The notes under the pieces were generated by a model. It worked only from the letters and a program-made list of their open reading frames with translations. It ran no database searches and was not told where the DNA came from. Of a stretch of DNA of 64,000 nucleotides, positions 10,299 to 21,154 are shown one piece after another; the first letter of the stretch is position 1; each line of letters opens with the position of its first letter. The DNA is from Euborellia annulipes (lineage: Eukaryota; Arthropoda; Insecta; Dermaptera; Anisolabididae), in NCBI GenBank assembly GCA_023213315.1, contig JAKCPI010006311.1, positions 144,823 to 208,822 on the forward strand, given 5' to 3'. Made by a program: the position numbers and the translations under genes.

Positions 10299-10652
10299 AG
10301 GTGGCGTCTCGGGGTGTAATTTTGGGACTTTCCAGCTGACAATTTTGAAGCTATCGACTCAATTTTTTAAATTAAAGTATTTAAAATATCTAACTTATAG
10401 AAGCTTTTTTGATTTTCGAAAAAATAAATATTTTTTAGATTAATCCAATAAATAAATGATATTTTAAAAAGGAGCTTATAAGTTGTAGATAATTAAATTA
10501 GTAATCATTGTGTTAAAGAATATTAATTTTCTGTTTAATTAATTAGCTGGAAAGTCTAGAATGAAATGGAAAAAGTTGCGTGATTCTAATGGGGGAACAC
10601 TAACGATCTGGTGCGCTCGAGTCAATCGTGTTTACGGTTTTCGAGACGGCTT
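10299..10652. mobile_element. MITE family D, copy 1
   Basis: Begins AAGGTGGCGTCTCGGGGTGT and ends TTTTCGAGACGGCTTAA, so the ends are inverted around GTCTCG/CGAGAC. The interior (GAAGCTATCGACTTCAATTT-like, then AATTAATTAGCTGGAAA) is shared with the copy at 22993-23390. No protein is encoded. Confidence 0.7.
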
Positions 10653-11160
10653 AAAGAGGATATAAAGAATAAAAATTATATAGTATATTTTTTACAATGT
10701 AATAAAGGATTTAAATTTTTTTTTGTTTTAGAAAAAAAATTAAAAAATTGAAATAAAATGAAACTGAAAAAAATTTAAAATATCAAAAAGTTAAATATGA
10801 TTATGAATATTGAAAATATGCAAAAATATGCAATATAGAATTTGAACCCTAGCTCCAAGGGGGATGATTCGGATAGAAAATTGGTTTTCAGTGGTATTAA
10901 AATAGAATATGAATTGATAGGAATCAGTTATGAAGATGCGACATTACTATGACATTACAAAGATAATTCATCACTATTTATTTATTATAGTATTAAATAA
11001 TAATTTCAATTTTTTTTTTTTTAACGAAGGCAAAGCCAAGTAAGATCGGCATGAAGCCAGGCCAGGGCTGTAGAACAAGTCGGAGTCGGAGTCGGAGTTA
11101 ACGGTTTCTTAACCTGCTTTCACATCCCGAGCCGAGCCAGGAGAGTTCATTGAATTCATT
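10653..11160. other. Upstream region of the zinc-finger gene
   Basis: AT-rich with no gene. AGTCGGAGTCGGAGTCGGAG at about 11079-11098 is a 6-bp tandem repeat. Confidence 0.4.
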
Positions 11161-11164
11161 TTCC

Positions 11165-11245
11165 AAAACCCACACACACACACATTGACACATATATTCA
11201 CGCATGCACACACACATCGAAAGAGAGAGAGAGAGAGAGAGAGAA
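11165..11245. repeat. CA and GA microsatellites before the zinc-finger gene
   Basis: (CA)n at about 11170-11184 and 11204-11215, then (GA)n at 11223-11243. They lie 100-180 bp upstream of the proposed start codon, where GA repeats can act as promoter elements in arthropods. That role here is only inferred. Confidence 0.6.
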
Positions 11246-11348
11246 GATCCACCTTTTTAATATACACCTTTCTGGAGAAGTGCAGACGTCAACACACAAG
11301 GGAAGCGATTCTCTCTCTACTATTTTTTTTTTTTAATATTTATAAAAA

Positions 11349-11397
11349 ATGGAGAATATTCAATCCACGGATGACAACAAAATCTTTATCCATAGAG
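11349..11397 (+). CDS. Zinc-finger gene, exon 1
   Basis: Encodes [16 protein letters not shown] and the first base of a Gly codon. It ends at the consensus donor GTAAGT. The following intron is only 71 nt. Confidence 0.65.
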
Positions 11398-14300
11398 GTA
11401 AGTATTTTTTTTTTTTAATTTTAAAATAAAAACTAATCACGGTTATATAATGAATTCATACTTTACAGGTCGAGTTTATCCTTGTATTGGATGTCGCAAT
11501 TCGTATATCAATTTAGAATTTTTACATAAGCATCAAACGAAATGTTTAAAAAAGAAAATTTATTCTTTAATGACATGTAATTTGTTTTTGAAACGAATAT
11601 GTGATAAGGACATTAAATCAGGTAAGAATTTATTAACTTAACCTCTAATAAAATTTCATTTCAATATTAAAATTCAATTTATAAAAAGGTTGGGATGAGA
11701 TGCTTTCATAATTGATAAAATTTTTGAAATTCTCATCAACAATTTGCTTTGTCTCTGTCTGTCTGGCATTTGCAAGTTTACTCATATTTGCATATTGAAA
11801 TTTTATTAATGACTGAATTGTTTCGGAGAGTTTCTTCTTCTCAAGCCAGGGGAGCATTTGATTTTTTTCGGGGGGGGGGGGGTAGGGGGGAGGAGAGGGC
11901 GGAGGGGGAGCAAACTTTGATTTCAAGATCCACCCACCACTCTGCCCATTTTCATTTTTCTCAACAACAAAATGTTTTATTATTTAAAATATTTATATCC
12001 TGGTCATTTATACTTAATCCTCAAAGGATTCCATCCACTTCCCTGATCTCACTTGTTAAAATCTTTTATTTTTGTTTTTGCAAAACATTTTCACAAACAT
12101 ATGTTAGTATTAATACCACAAATATTAAATAATACTAATAACACGGTAGGTTTCAAGTTTATATTGGTAAATAAATAAATTTTATGGCATTTTTGCTGTC
12201 TGTCATCATCAGGAAATGGAATCACAACTCACTTCTGATTATGACAGTAATGTCCAAGTACACATAAAATGTATTTGTTTACCATTAAAACTTGAAGCCT
12301 AGTGTCTTTAATATTTGTTTTATTCATACTAACTTATTATGATTATAATGTTTCAACAAGAGCCTTCGGTAGTGTTTAAATCTGAAAACAAAAATATATA
12401 TATATATATTTTTTTGGAGTATGTGAAAGCAAAATTTTCTCACCTTGGCTATTTACCAACAAGGTTTAAACATTCCAAAAGGATTTAAAATTAAAAGGAG
12501 TTTTTTTTGTTTGGCTGCTTAAATCCTATATTCAGATATATCCAGCTAGCAAAATATCATCAATTATACATTTAACAAAACACTTGACACTTTGTGTGTT
12601 TAATTAACATTTTAATGTAAAATAACGTTAAATTTTGCTAACATTTTTGTACCTATTATCAGACCAGGTCCAGGAATTTGGGAGGGGGGGGGGGAGTGGA
12701 ATTTTGTTTATAAAGTAAATAGTAATATATATATATATATATATATTACGACATAGGTAATATTATTTGAAATTTGTTTTTATTTTTTTTTTTAAGAGAT
12801 TTTTTTTCTCTCGAGGAATTTGAATCTAGAGCAATTAATTATCAACGAATACATTTTTTTTTAAATATACAGAATCATATTCTAGTTCTCGGTGATCTGA
12901 GATTTCTCTATTTTCCAGGCGATTTCCATTCACTGGACGATATAAACCCCATCCCTTTGATGCCTCAAATTTGGTAATTTTCGATTTATTTGTTTATTTA
13001 TCTATCTTGATTGTTCATTATGATTTAATTTGCTGGTATTTTTAGTTTAGATGATGAAAATCAGAGCCGGAATCCAGTGCCGTCATCGACGACGGCTGCC
13101 AAAAAGGAAGGTGTCGATGGGTCGTCGTCGACTAATCTCTTTTGGCAACCACATTTCCTTCTCGCTGCCAATTCCTCGTAAGCAATCAAATGATTTTGTT
13201 TTTATTCAACTTATCTTATTTGTTGATGTTCTTTTAAAGTTCTCTACTGACAAGGTGAGGTGTGATCGAATTGTAGGACTCGGCCTGCCATCTCTGGGGG
13301 ACCTGCGGTTTCACAACCAATGATGGGCTCAATTTAAACTTGGACGAACAAAAAATTATTTTACCTACTCATCTAATCATTATGTTATTTTCCAAATGTT
13401 TTCGCGATTGGATAAGCAAAGTGGAATTTTCTATTGTTTCAACATCTTTGACTATATAGTAACATATTTAAATATGAATTATGACACATGTGGTCTTGGA
13501 TTATCTATAGCGAACTCCACAATTAAATCCCCACCTGATAGCTAGAGCTTTAAGTATATGGTGTATAGTGAAATAATTTTAACTGACCGAAAAGGTGAAA
13601 TGTAAAATCTGGTACAGATGATTTTATTTTACCTTTTCAAATTTAAAATTATTTCACCATTTACTATATACTTGAGGCTAAAGCTTTCAGGTGGGGGGAC
13701 CAAGTTTAATTTCAGATGAACGATAAGATCATAAGACTCCAGAGGGAGGGGGACGATTACGATTAACAAGGAAAAATTTATACTCAATTTTCTTTAGCAA
13801 TGTTTCCGAAGTTTCCAATTTTTTTTTTTTCATAAGGGGGAAATTGATCCTCTTCCCCTAAAGGGGGAACCTGCATTGGCCAATTTTTTTGGTCCCGCCT
13901 GAACCCGGCCCGTAATTTTTACCATTCAGCAGGCCCGTACCCACCCGAAATTTGTTTATAAATACCCGCCCTATTTCATTTGCATGTCCGTCCGCCTGTA
14001 CCCGTTTATTTAGACTTTCTACCCGCCCGTAATTTTTTCATGGCCTTCAAAGCTCGCCCAACGCGACCCATGGACCGGGCCTGATACGGGCCTACCCTTA
14101 CCCGTGCAGGGCTCTAGATCAGTGCTTCTTAAAGTAGTGAGCCGCGGCCCCAGCGACTCACAGGGGGGCCGCGAAGAGTCGCAAATGTAACAACAAACAT
14201 AATAACCATGTTTATTTTTTTTCACGCTTTTACTGTGTTAACATTAGTAAATGCATACAGTGACTAGTAAGTGTATGCATATACGAAATTCACAATTTTA

Positions 14301-15528
14301 AATAGTTTTTTAACAAATCTGAATTAAAAAAAAAAAAAGAAAAAAATAGGAGATTAGTGAGATATTGCCTTGGGCTCCAAGGACGCTGCGACTTCAAAAA
14401 GTTTAAGAAGCGCTGATTAAGAAGTACTTTTTTTGTTATAATTAAAGACCGGACAAAAAAAGCATAAAAATATGGGGGAAAAAAGGGCTTAAAAAAGCAT
14501 AAAAATCTTAAATAAAAAGTTGTTAAATAAGTATATAATTTGAAAAAAGCATCTCATAAGCAACTTCTACTCATACTACTAATGCCGGATATAAAGGGGG
14601 GGGGAGGTAAAGGAGGTAATTAATTTTAATATAAAATTTTAAAAATTAATAATCTTACTTAAAAATTTTATTTGTATATATATTCTGGTAAATAAGTACA
14701 AAATGCAACTTTAAATTACCGAAAGTGTGCGCCCTGCGAGGGTCCGCCGCAGACGGGCCCGAGTCAGAGTGGGGGGGGGGTCCAGAGTAGGGAAGGAGCG
14801 ATTTGCACAGTTGCCGAAGGATTTGCTTTTAATTGAACGTTTTTGCTGAATGTTTTGAATTATTTTTACAAATTATATAAATATTCGTAAAATAAGTTCA
14901 AATATGCAGGAAAGGGAAAAAAGCATGAAAATTGCAATCTTATTAGTTGCTTATAAAATTCAGCAATAAGCATTTTGCTTAAAATCCGGTCTTTAGTTAT
15001 AATTATCTAGAGATGCATTCATTGGTTGGTTTGGTTCAATTAAAACGAGGAAGAAGTTGATATTATTTGTTTAATTTCAGGCGATTGTCCAGCAAGCTCA
15101 AGTATTCATGCACAGAGTGCGGCAAAAACTTCCAAGTGCCGAGTCATCTAAAGCATCATATGCGCACCCATACGGGCGAGAAACCATTCCAATGTTCCGC
15201 TTGTCCGAAACGTTTCGCCCTTGCGGGCAACCTGAGAAATCATTTACAAACGCACACACCAGAGAAACGATTCCTTTGTCCGGAATGTCACAAGGGATTT
15301 CATACAGAGAGCGAATTAATTAAACATACAAAGAATCATTTAAAACAACGCACCCATGAGTGTCACATTTGTCACAAGAAATTTTCACAATTGTGGAATT
15401 TAACAGCACATCAACGAGTACACACTAACGTGAGACCTTATGCGTGCCATTTGTGTGAAAAGTCTTTTAAACAACTTGCTCATCTTAATAAACACATGAC
15501 GACCCACGATCGGACGAACGTTATATAG
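11349..15528 (+). CDS. C2H2 zinc-finger protein, five exons, about 278 residues
   Basis: Probable nuclear DNA-binding transcription regulator. Exons: 11349-11397, 11469-11621, 12919-12973, 13046-13177, 15081-15528. All junctions are GT-AG and the phases agree (1, 1, 2, 2). Residues 22-42 form a single C2HC finger (C22-x2-C25-x12-H38-x3-C42). About 69-130 is a linker with acidic and Ser-rich segments ([29 protein letters not shown]). Five tandem C2H2 fingers follow, with C-x2-C at 140/143, 168/171, 196/199, 224/227 and 252/255, each closed by H-x3-H. Only the linker between fingers 1 and 2 is a perfect TGEKP. The start ATG at 11349 is the first in frame, but an upstream exon cannot be excluded. 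Poly-A signal AATAAA at 15669. The family is clear; the orthologue is not recognised. Confidence 0.85.
11469..11621 (+). CDS. Zinc-finger gene, exon 2 (C2HC finger)
   Basis: Acceptor TTTACAG, donor GTAAGA. Encodes [20 protein letters not shown] and on to HQTKC, a correctly spaced C2HC finger, followed by a basic stretch (LKKKIYS) and two more cysteines. Confidence 0.8.
12919..12973 (+). CDS. Zinc-finger gene, exon 3
   Basis: Acceptor ATTTTCCAG, donor GTAATT. Encodes [17 protein letters not shown]. The small size and phase 1-to-2 fit exons 2 and 4 exactly. Confidence 0.7.
13046..13177 (+). CDS. Zinc-finger gene, exon 4 (linker)
   Basis: Of two nearby acceptors, TATTTTTAG at 13045 keeps the frame. 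Encodes [16 protein letters not shown] through [13 protein letters not shown]; donor GTAAGC. GC-rich codons contrast with the AT-rich introns. Confidence 0.75.
13537..13692. repeat. Foldback element in intron 4 of the zinc-finger gene
   Basis: CCACCTGATAGCTAGAGCTT at the left is mirrored by AAAGCTTTCAGGTGG at the right, and the arms continue through GTATA...GTGAAATAATTTTAA. The terminus resembles the Tc1/mariner-like foldback at 45527-45735 in its AATTAAATCCCCACC flank. Confidence 0.6.
13875..14108. mobile_element. hAT-like element E (CCCGCCCG-rich), partial
   Basis: Contains GCCCGTAATTTTTACCATTC, TTTTTTCATGGCCTTCAAAG and the terminal CCCGTGCAGGGCTCTA. The same blocks are found at 21085-22370. 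No transposase. Confidence 0.55.
14113..14417. mobile_element. hAT-like MITE F (Charlie-type ends)
   Basis: Ends CAGTGCTTCTTAAAGT and GTTTAAGAAGCGCTG form a terminal inverted repeat of the widespread CAGnGnTTCTnAAA hAT type. GGCCGC and GCGACTC blocks lie near one end and CTGCGACTTC at the other. No convincing 8-bp duplication is seen. Confidence 0.6.
15081..15528 (+). CDS. Zinc-finger gene, exon 5 (five C2H2 fingers and stop)
   Basis: Acceptor TTTAATTTCAG. Encodes [17 protein letters not shown] and the five fingers to [15 protein letters not shown], then TAG. All Cys and His ligands are intact, so there is no sign of decay. A run of 15 C begins 5 nt after the stop codon. Confidence 0.9.
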
Positions 15529-15668
15529 CAACACCCCCCCCCCCCCCGTATTAAGTGATTTGTAAATAGCAAAGTATTTACCCACTCGGCTTTATGGTCT
15601 TTGGGAATAGTGAAGGAAAAAAGGGAATTTGATTATTAAGTGTATTTTCTATACTGTTATATTTAAAA

Positions 15669-15674
15669 AATAAA
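15669..15674 (+). terminator. Poly-A signal of the zinc-finger gene
   Basis: AATAAA about 140 nt after the stop codon, in the expected orientation. Confidence 0.6.
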
Positions 15675-15719
15675 AAGACACTCATTTATTACGAAAAAAA
15701 TTATTGGACGTCCGATTTT

Positions 15720-16500
15720 AAATAAATTTTGAAGGGGCGATTACAAATGGAATGCTTGAAATTGTTCTAAGTGCTTTAATTTGAATTTGAAGATGGAATT
15801 TCTGAGTTTGATCCCCAACTCCGAGGGGAATTTCAGCTTCCATTTTTCGTAAATAACTCGCAAACTATGCATAGAATCAGAATGGTCTACCTTCTTGTTA
15901 ATTAATATCTTCGATTGAGAGAAATGTTTAAATGATGAAATTACTACTGTATAAATTAAAGTTTCTTTGCAGTTATTTGATTTCATACTATTGAGAACAA
16001 TGTTCGGCAAATGATTGTGCCTTCTTCAAGTCTCTGTGTCACTTTTTGAAATATTGTGTGCCTTCCCTATAAATTAAAATTGTCCATTTAGAATAGAAAA
16101 AAGAGTTGACACTGTCATTGATGATTAAACAATTGCTTTTGCATCTCCTCTCTTTATTCACGATCTTTCCCATTTTGTGGGTGTGTTTGTGGGCCAATAA
16201 ATAAGGAGTGGGGGGGGGGGACCTGGCCAAGAACACGGGGTCAAAGTGAATATAAAATCGATTAAGATTTTCTTGCTTGGTTGGGAGAAAAAAAAATTGG
16301 ATTCTACCTGTCGCTGGAAGCGAGTGAGAGAAAATAAACACTTGTGCATATGTGGTGCGGAAAGTGAAAAGGAACCTCTTGTCGGAAATTTCACAAGATT
16401 TTATTGTAGAGGATAATTTCTAAATAAAAAATTATATATAATTTTTAAAATATTATATACCTCGCGGAGGGAAGCCGCGAAACGGAGATTTATATAATTA
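15720..16500. other. Intergenic, no gene seen
   Basis: AT-rich. Open frames on the minus strand here lack codon structure or recognisable motifs and are not supported as genes. Confidence 0.4.
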
Positions 16501-16530
16501 GATATTACTTTATGTACCCGAAAAAAGATA

Positions 16531-16620
16531 GGGGGGGGGGGGGGGGGGGGGGGGCACCGGGGGGCCGCTGTGGGGGGCGTGGGGTCCCCCCCCCACCACA
16601 CCACCGGCGGGGGGGAGGAT
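16531..16620. repeat. Very long poly-G tract and G/C low-complexity block
   Basis: At least 24 consecutive G (16531-16554) followed by CACCGGGGGGCC, a C-run and CCACCACACCACCGGCGGGG. Strong G-quadruplex potential; no coding evidence. Confidence 0.85.
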
Positions 16621-16950
16621 AATTTCCTCAACATTTTTAGACCAAAACCACTCTGATATTCAAAGTTACAGATAATACAGGGGAAATATTATTAAAGTTA
16701 CAGATATAAAAAACGGGATTTTGAGCAAAAACAAAGAAAAACTTTTTAGGTTTTATGCCTTAGTATCTAATTAAATCATGAATTCCAGAGTAGTACATGT
16801 GCTGAAATCTAGCGATAAAAACGAGAAGGTTGCTTAGAACACTACGGTATTTTTTAAAATATAAGTTATGAGGATACAAGGGCGGTCCTAGCCTTATATT
16901 TTGGGGGGGGTCACTGTTTTTTTTTTTTTTTTTTTTTTTTTTTATAGTAT

Positions 16951-17091
16951 AAATAAATGGGCCTGGACCCCAATAAATATATATTAATCAAATATGAGTA
17001 TCGTTTAAGTCTTAAATGGCCTAAGTTGCCGAAAAGATTGTGTGAATGGGAGAGTGAGTGGGAAAAAAGTGTATGTTAAAAAAAAAAAAGA
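16951..17091 (+). mobile_element. SINE family 1, 5'-truncated
   Basis: Only the 3' half is present: GCCTGGACCCCAATA, AGTCTTAAATGGCCTAAGTT, GCCGAAAAGATTGTGTGAAT and poly-A. The tRNA-like head is missing. Confidence 0.75.
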
Positions 17092-17195
17092 TTTTTGGGG
17101 GGTCACGACCCCCTTGACCCCCTCTCTGAGACCGCCCTTGTGAGGATAGTTAGTGTTAAGGCATAAAACCAAAAAAGTGAAATTTCTGGCCTCAT

Positions 17196-17453
17196 CAGTA
17201 GCGTAACTAGGTGGGGGCGAAGGGGGCGCTTGCCCCCTCCGCCCCAGGCGCTTCAAGCCTTTGGCGCCCCTCAATACCGACATAGGCGCCCTAGGGCATC
17301 TAAAATATAGCCCAGGGAGGGTGATTTTATCATATTCTTTCGATAGATTGTCCAAAAAACTGATGGATTTCTTTAAAATTATATTACAACTTAAAAAACG
17401 GCGCCCTAGTTGAGCTTGGCCCCCTCCGCCCTCAAAGGCTGGTTACGCCGCTG
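17196..17453. mobile_element. hAT-like MITE (CAGTRGCGTAAC family)
   Basis: Ends CAGTAGCGTAACTAGG and CTGGTTACGCCGCTG are flanked by a perfect 8-bp duplication GGCCTCAT (17188-17195, 17454-17461). The interior holds GGGGGCGCTTGCCCCC-type blocks. It is inserted into a diverged TTAAGGCATAAAACC repeat that also occurs at 16743 and 37990. Confidence 0.85.
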
Positions 17454-18012
17454 GGCCTCATATGTTGGTTAATAAAAATAAAATCGCAGGGCACTTTAGA
17501 AAATGAAATAAAATTGTCTATTAATGTTTTTTTTTTGTCATCTCGAACTTTTTCCATCTTTTTAAGGATAGCAAGCGTCCCTTTATATTTGAGTAATATC
17601 TAAAAAGAGAGCGTCAATAATTTCTTTGTATTAAATCAAAAGTGATCTAATTCTACCCAAAATTGGTCTTTCGGAGGTGGCAATGTTTATGTAACAATGT
17701 ATAGAAATGACAATTGTTGTATATATAAAGAAACTGTGAATCCTGGTGTAGTAAAATTATTGTTTTTTTTTTTAACTTGGTGGAGAGATTCATAAAGAAA
17801 TTTTGAAATTTTTTTGTATAATAATTTATAACTTATATATAATAATGTAATAATGTTTTTATGGTCGTAACTAGTTTGAGCCCCATCAGTCTTCCCTTAC
17901 CATTTCCTACCCCGATTATCGGAATTTTTTCCATTTTTTTTTTAACAAATAAAATTATAAACTGTAGTCTCTTGTAGAAACATTATTTGTATATTTAATA
18001 TATCAGGATTAA

Positions 18013-18279
18013 TTAATTAATTGGACCGTTTATTTTGAAAGTGGTGTAAGTCTATTTAAAAAAAAAATGAGATATCACATAATTTATGCTTAAATTAATG
18101 TAAATTTTCTATGTATAACTAGCTAGTGGTAAATTTCTTTAAAAGTTCCATGTTTTGTACAATTGAAAATTTGTCGGTAAATAGATTTTTTAATAAACAG
18201 ATATGTTAACCTTTCATTTTCTCGAAACAATAGAAAATGGACTTACACCACTTTCAAAATAAACTGTCCAATTAATTAA
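18013..18279. mobile_element. Tc1/mariner-like MITE
   Basis: Near-perfect terminal inverted repeats of about 40 bp: AATTAATTGGACCGTTTATT through GAAAGTGGTGTAAGTC, mirrored by GACTTACACCACTTTC through AATTAAT. The ends are TA-rich; no protein. A related GTGGTGTAAGTC fragment lies at 38448. Confidence 0.7.
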
Positions 18280-18360
18280 TATATTTGGACTACGCCTCTT
18301 GGAGCCTATCTTCTATTCTGTTAAATCGGTCATTGTTTTTGAATTTTAGAGAACCAAAAG

Positions 18361-18714
18361 CCTAGTACACACCTAGCGACAAAGTCGTGCGTCTTTGTAA
18401 CGCAAGTACACACCTAGATACTCATTTGAAGCATTGAAATATTTATATTATTTTATTTTTGATCTAAATTTTATAATATTTTAAAATGAAATCGAGACTT
18501 TTCAATTAGTCATCTAATCCTTTAATAAAAAATAATTTATTTATCAACTTTAATTTCAACAAAGTAATAAATAATATACCCCTAAGGCCTCCGGCTAGAG
18601 GGAGAAATAATGCCCCGAGATATTCTCGAAACAAGCGACTTTTGTCCCTCGTTGCGCGACTTCCCTGAGACGTCGCGAGACACGAATTGGGCGACAAAAT
18701 CGCTAGGTGTGTTC
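18361..18714. mobile_element. Inverted-repeat MITE with TAGCGACAAA ends
   Basis: CCTAGTACACACCTAGCGAC at the left is mirrored by GCGACAAAATCGCTAGGTGT at the right. The interior has GTCGCGAGACACG and similar CpG-rich blocks. The ends resemble PIF/Harbinger-type MITEs; no coding capacity. Confidence 0.6.
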
Positions 18715-20283
18715 TAAGCTTAAAACGCCTTGTTTTCAGTGTTCTCTCAAACCTTGTAGAATATTTACAAATAGGTAGATAGTATTTCTTAAACAAAAAA
18801 AATTATTATTTTGATTTAATTCTTTTTTATGTATAATATGTTTTCCAGAGTCTTCAAATGTGTAAAAAAAAAGGTTAGAGAATGCTGGTTTAGAGGTTAG
18901 GGTGCTTTAAAATAAAAATATTTAAATATTATTGTATATAAAAGATAATTTATATATTTTTAATTTCAAAATATTATAAATAATTTTTTTTTTTAATATT
19001 ATAATTATTATAATAATAATTATTGTATTTTAGGATTTGTTAAGGAAATAATATAATTTGACTCAATAATAAAAATATTATATTCTTTGCCTTTTTTTTC
19101 TCGTGACTTGGGTTTATAACAATTGCAGACAGAGGGAGACAGCGAGGCCGATGCATTGGAAGAAACAATTGATAACCTAAAAGGTTTTATGAATTTCGGG
19201 ACCAGAGATCATTACAAAGTCCTCTAAAATTTCGTTTTGCGATTCCAAGACAGACGGACATTAGCGAATTACACTGTGGCGATTAAATGTAACTGGTATA
19301 TGAATTTAGAAAAAAAGAATGCCAAAAAACTTTCACCCAGAAGACCAGATTCGGGAAGGGGAGTTTGTAATTGACTAAAGAAAGAGAACAAAAAAAAAAA
19401 AAAAAAGATTGAAACAGGACGCTCTGTTCTCTTGGGAAATTGCCTCTTCGATCTCCGTAGAAAACACGATCAAATAAATAAGTAGATGGAGGGATGCAAT
19501 ATGAAGACAGAATTTAAATTAAAATCCAATTGAAAATATAAATAGCCTTTCTTTTTCATTGCTTTGCCTATTGCGTTTTTGTATTTGATTATCTGGACAC
19601 ATTTTAGTGAATTTGTTCAATATTAATATTTGCTTACGTTCGATTTGAGTAATTAATCAAAATCCTTTCAAAATTGTCAAAATAACTTCTCAAGTGTATC
19701 GTCGAAATTTGAATGGCATTTCGACATCCCAGCCTCCGAAATTCTTTAAATGTGTACCAATTCAAAAGACCAATTTCAATATATTCGGTTTGGAAAATAA
19801 AAAGTAGTAACAAAAGGAAATTTTTTTTAATATTCTTTGATTATACATTCAAGTTTTGAAGGCCTTCGCCTCCACTTATATATCTGTCATCAGCATCAGC
19901 TTTACGGTTGAAAAACTTCCAGGGGACTGACGTGTTTGATATAAGAAAATATCTGCTAAATAATATGGAATACTTTTTTTTCTTTAATATATTAAATATA
20001 ACAATGAAAAGACAGCAAATCCAGTATATTGTTGAAATAATTATTAATAAATTTCCAAAATATTACTTAGCAAAGTTCACATGCTGATTTTCGCACAAAA
20101 ATAACAATAAAAGTATATAAAAGATAGATAACGCCCGGTAATTGAGCAACAATGCCATCTTTTCACCCTAACTTTTATAAAACAGATAATTATTTTATCA
20201 ACAATGTATAATATCAGATATTTTTCTAATTTAACATAAGCCAGGGGACTGACGATCGAATTTTTGACTTGAAATAAAAAAAA
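18715..20283. other. Intergenic; one possible isolated exon at 19129-19227
   Basis: Mostly AT-rich. The GC-richer block 19120-19460 includes an acceptor TTGCAG at 19123-19128 followed on + by TEGDSEADALEETIDNLKGF and a TAA at 19225. No partner exon is found, so this is only a candidate. Confidence 0.25.
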
Positions 20284-20960
20284 AAAATCTGGTGTGACTG
20301 GCGCACAGCACACAACTTTCTCTTACCTTCGGTAATCGAAAGTTGTGCACTGTGCTTGTCACACCAGATTTTTTGTGTCGACATGTATTTAGTTCCCGGC
20401 AGTAGGGAATATTTGAATTCAGATGTAAAATTTATAAGTATGGGAAAATATTTATATTTTGTTACTATGGCAACCATTTCTCCTATCTTCCCTATGAAGC
20501 ACAAGAGTAAAGTGTGCTTCAAACAATTTTGTGGGCAAAACGAGAATATACATTTGAAAGAGCATCTAAAAAATAATTGATTTTTGAATTTTAATCAAAA
20601 TCGTTAGAGCGAATTTTGAGAAAATCGAAAAAAAACTGAAAAAGTACATCAGTAAAGTACTAGTACTCTTTGGCCGATTTTGATTAAAAGCTTATTTTTC
20701 CGGTCCCGGGGGTGTTTAACTTAAATATAAAATTTCAGCCTCATAGCTCAATTCCTTCATGCTTAAAATTTGACACACACCCACACACCCACCCACCCAC
20801 CCACACACAGACAGACCATGTCGCGAAAACCACTTTTTTGGATTCAGGGGGCCTCAAAACGTGAAGATCCATCAAAATCTCGACATCGAATTTTTGACAT
20901 GAAACCAATACTTTCTCTCTATATATATATTACATATATACATAGGTAAGAGAAAGTAAA
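20284..20960 (-). mobile_element. Family H repeat, full length
   Basis: One end is a roughly 90-nt hairpin (AAATCTGGTGTGACTGGCGC paired with GCTTGTCACACCAGATTTTT) with ACTTTCTCTTACC/GGTAATCGAAAGTT in the loop region. The other end is TACTTTCTCT...AGAGAAAGTA around TATATA. Between them lie GGCAACCATTTCTCC, CAGTAAAGTACTAGTACTC, a CACACCCACCC microsatellite and GACATCGAATTTTTGACATG. No open frame. Confidence 0.8.
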
Positions 20961-21154
20961 AATAATGTGAATTTATTTAAAATTATAGCAACGCTTAATA
21001 AAGTATCTTACATGATATCGATATGGATAATAATGATATAAATCGAATAGTTAAAATTAAATGTGAATTTAAATGTTCGCTTTTTGAACTGGTACTGGCG
21101 GGTGTGAAAAATTTCCGGGCGGGTCTGAAGAATGGTAAAAAATTACGGGCTGAG

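Noticed and set aside
11749..12132. 127-codon open frame in intron 2 of the zinc-finger gene
   Set aside because: It includes a poly-G/GAGG low-complexity tract and is skipped by the phase-consistent splice pattern of the surrounding exons.
15108..15323. 71-codon + frame overlapping the zinc-finger exon
   Set aside because: Shadow of the real C2H2 frame, whose Cys/His spacing is perfect.
16401..16634. Pro-rich minus-strand frame
   Set aside because: Created by translating the poly-G/poly-C low-complexity block.
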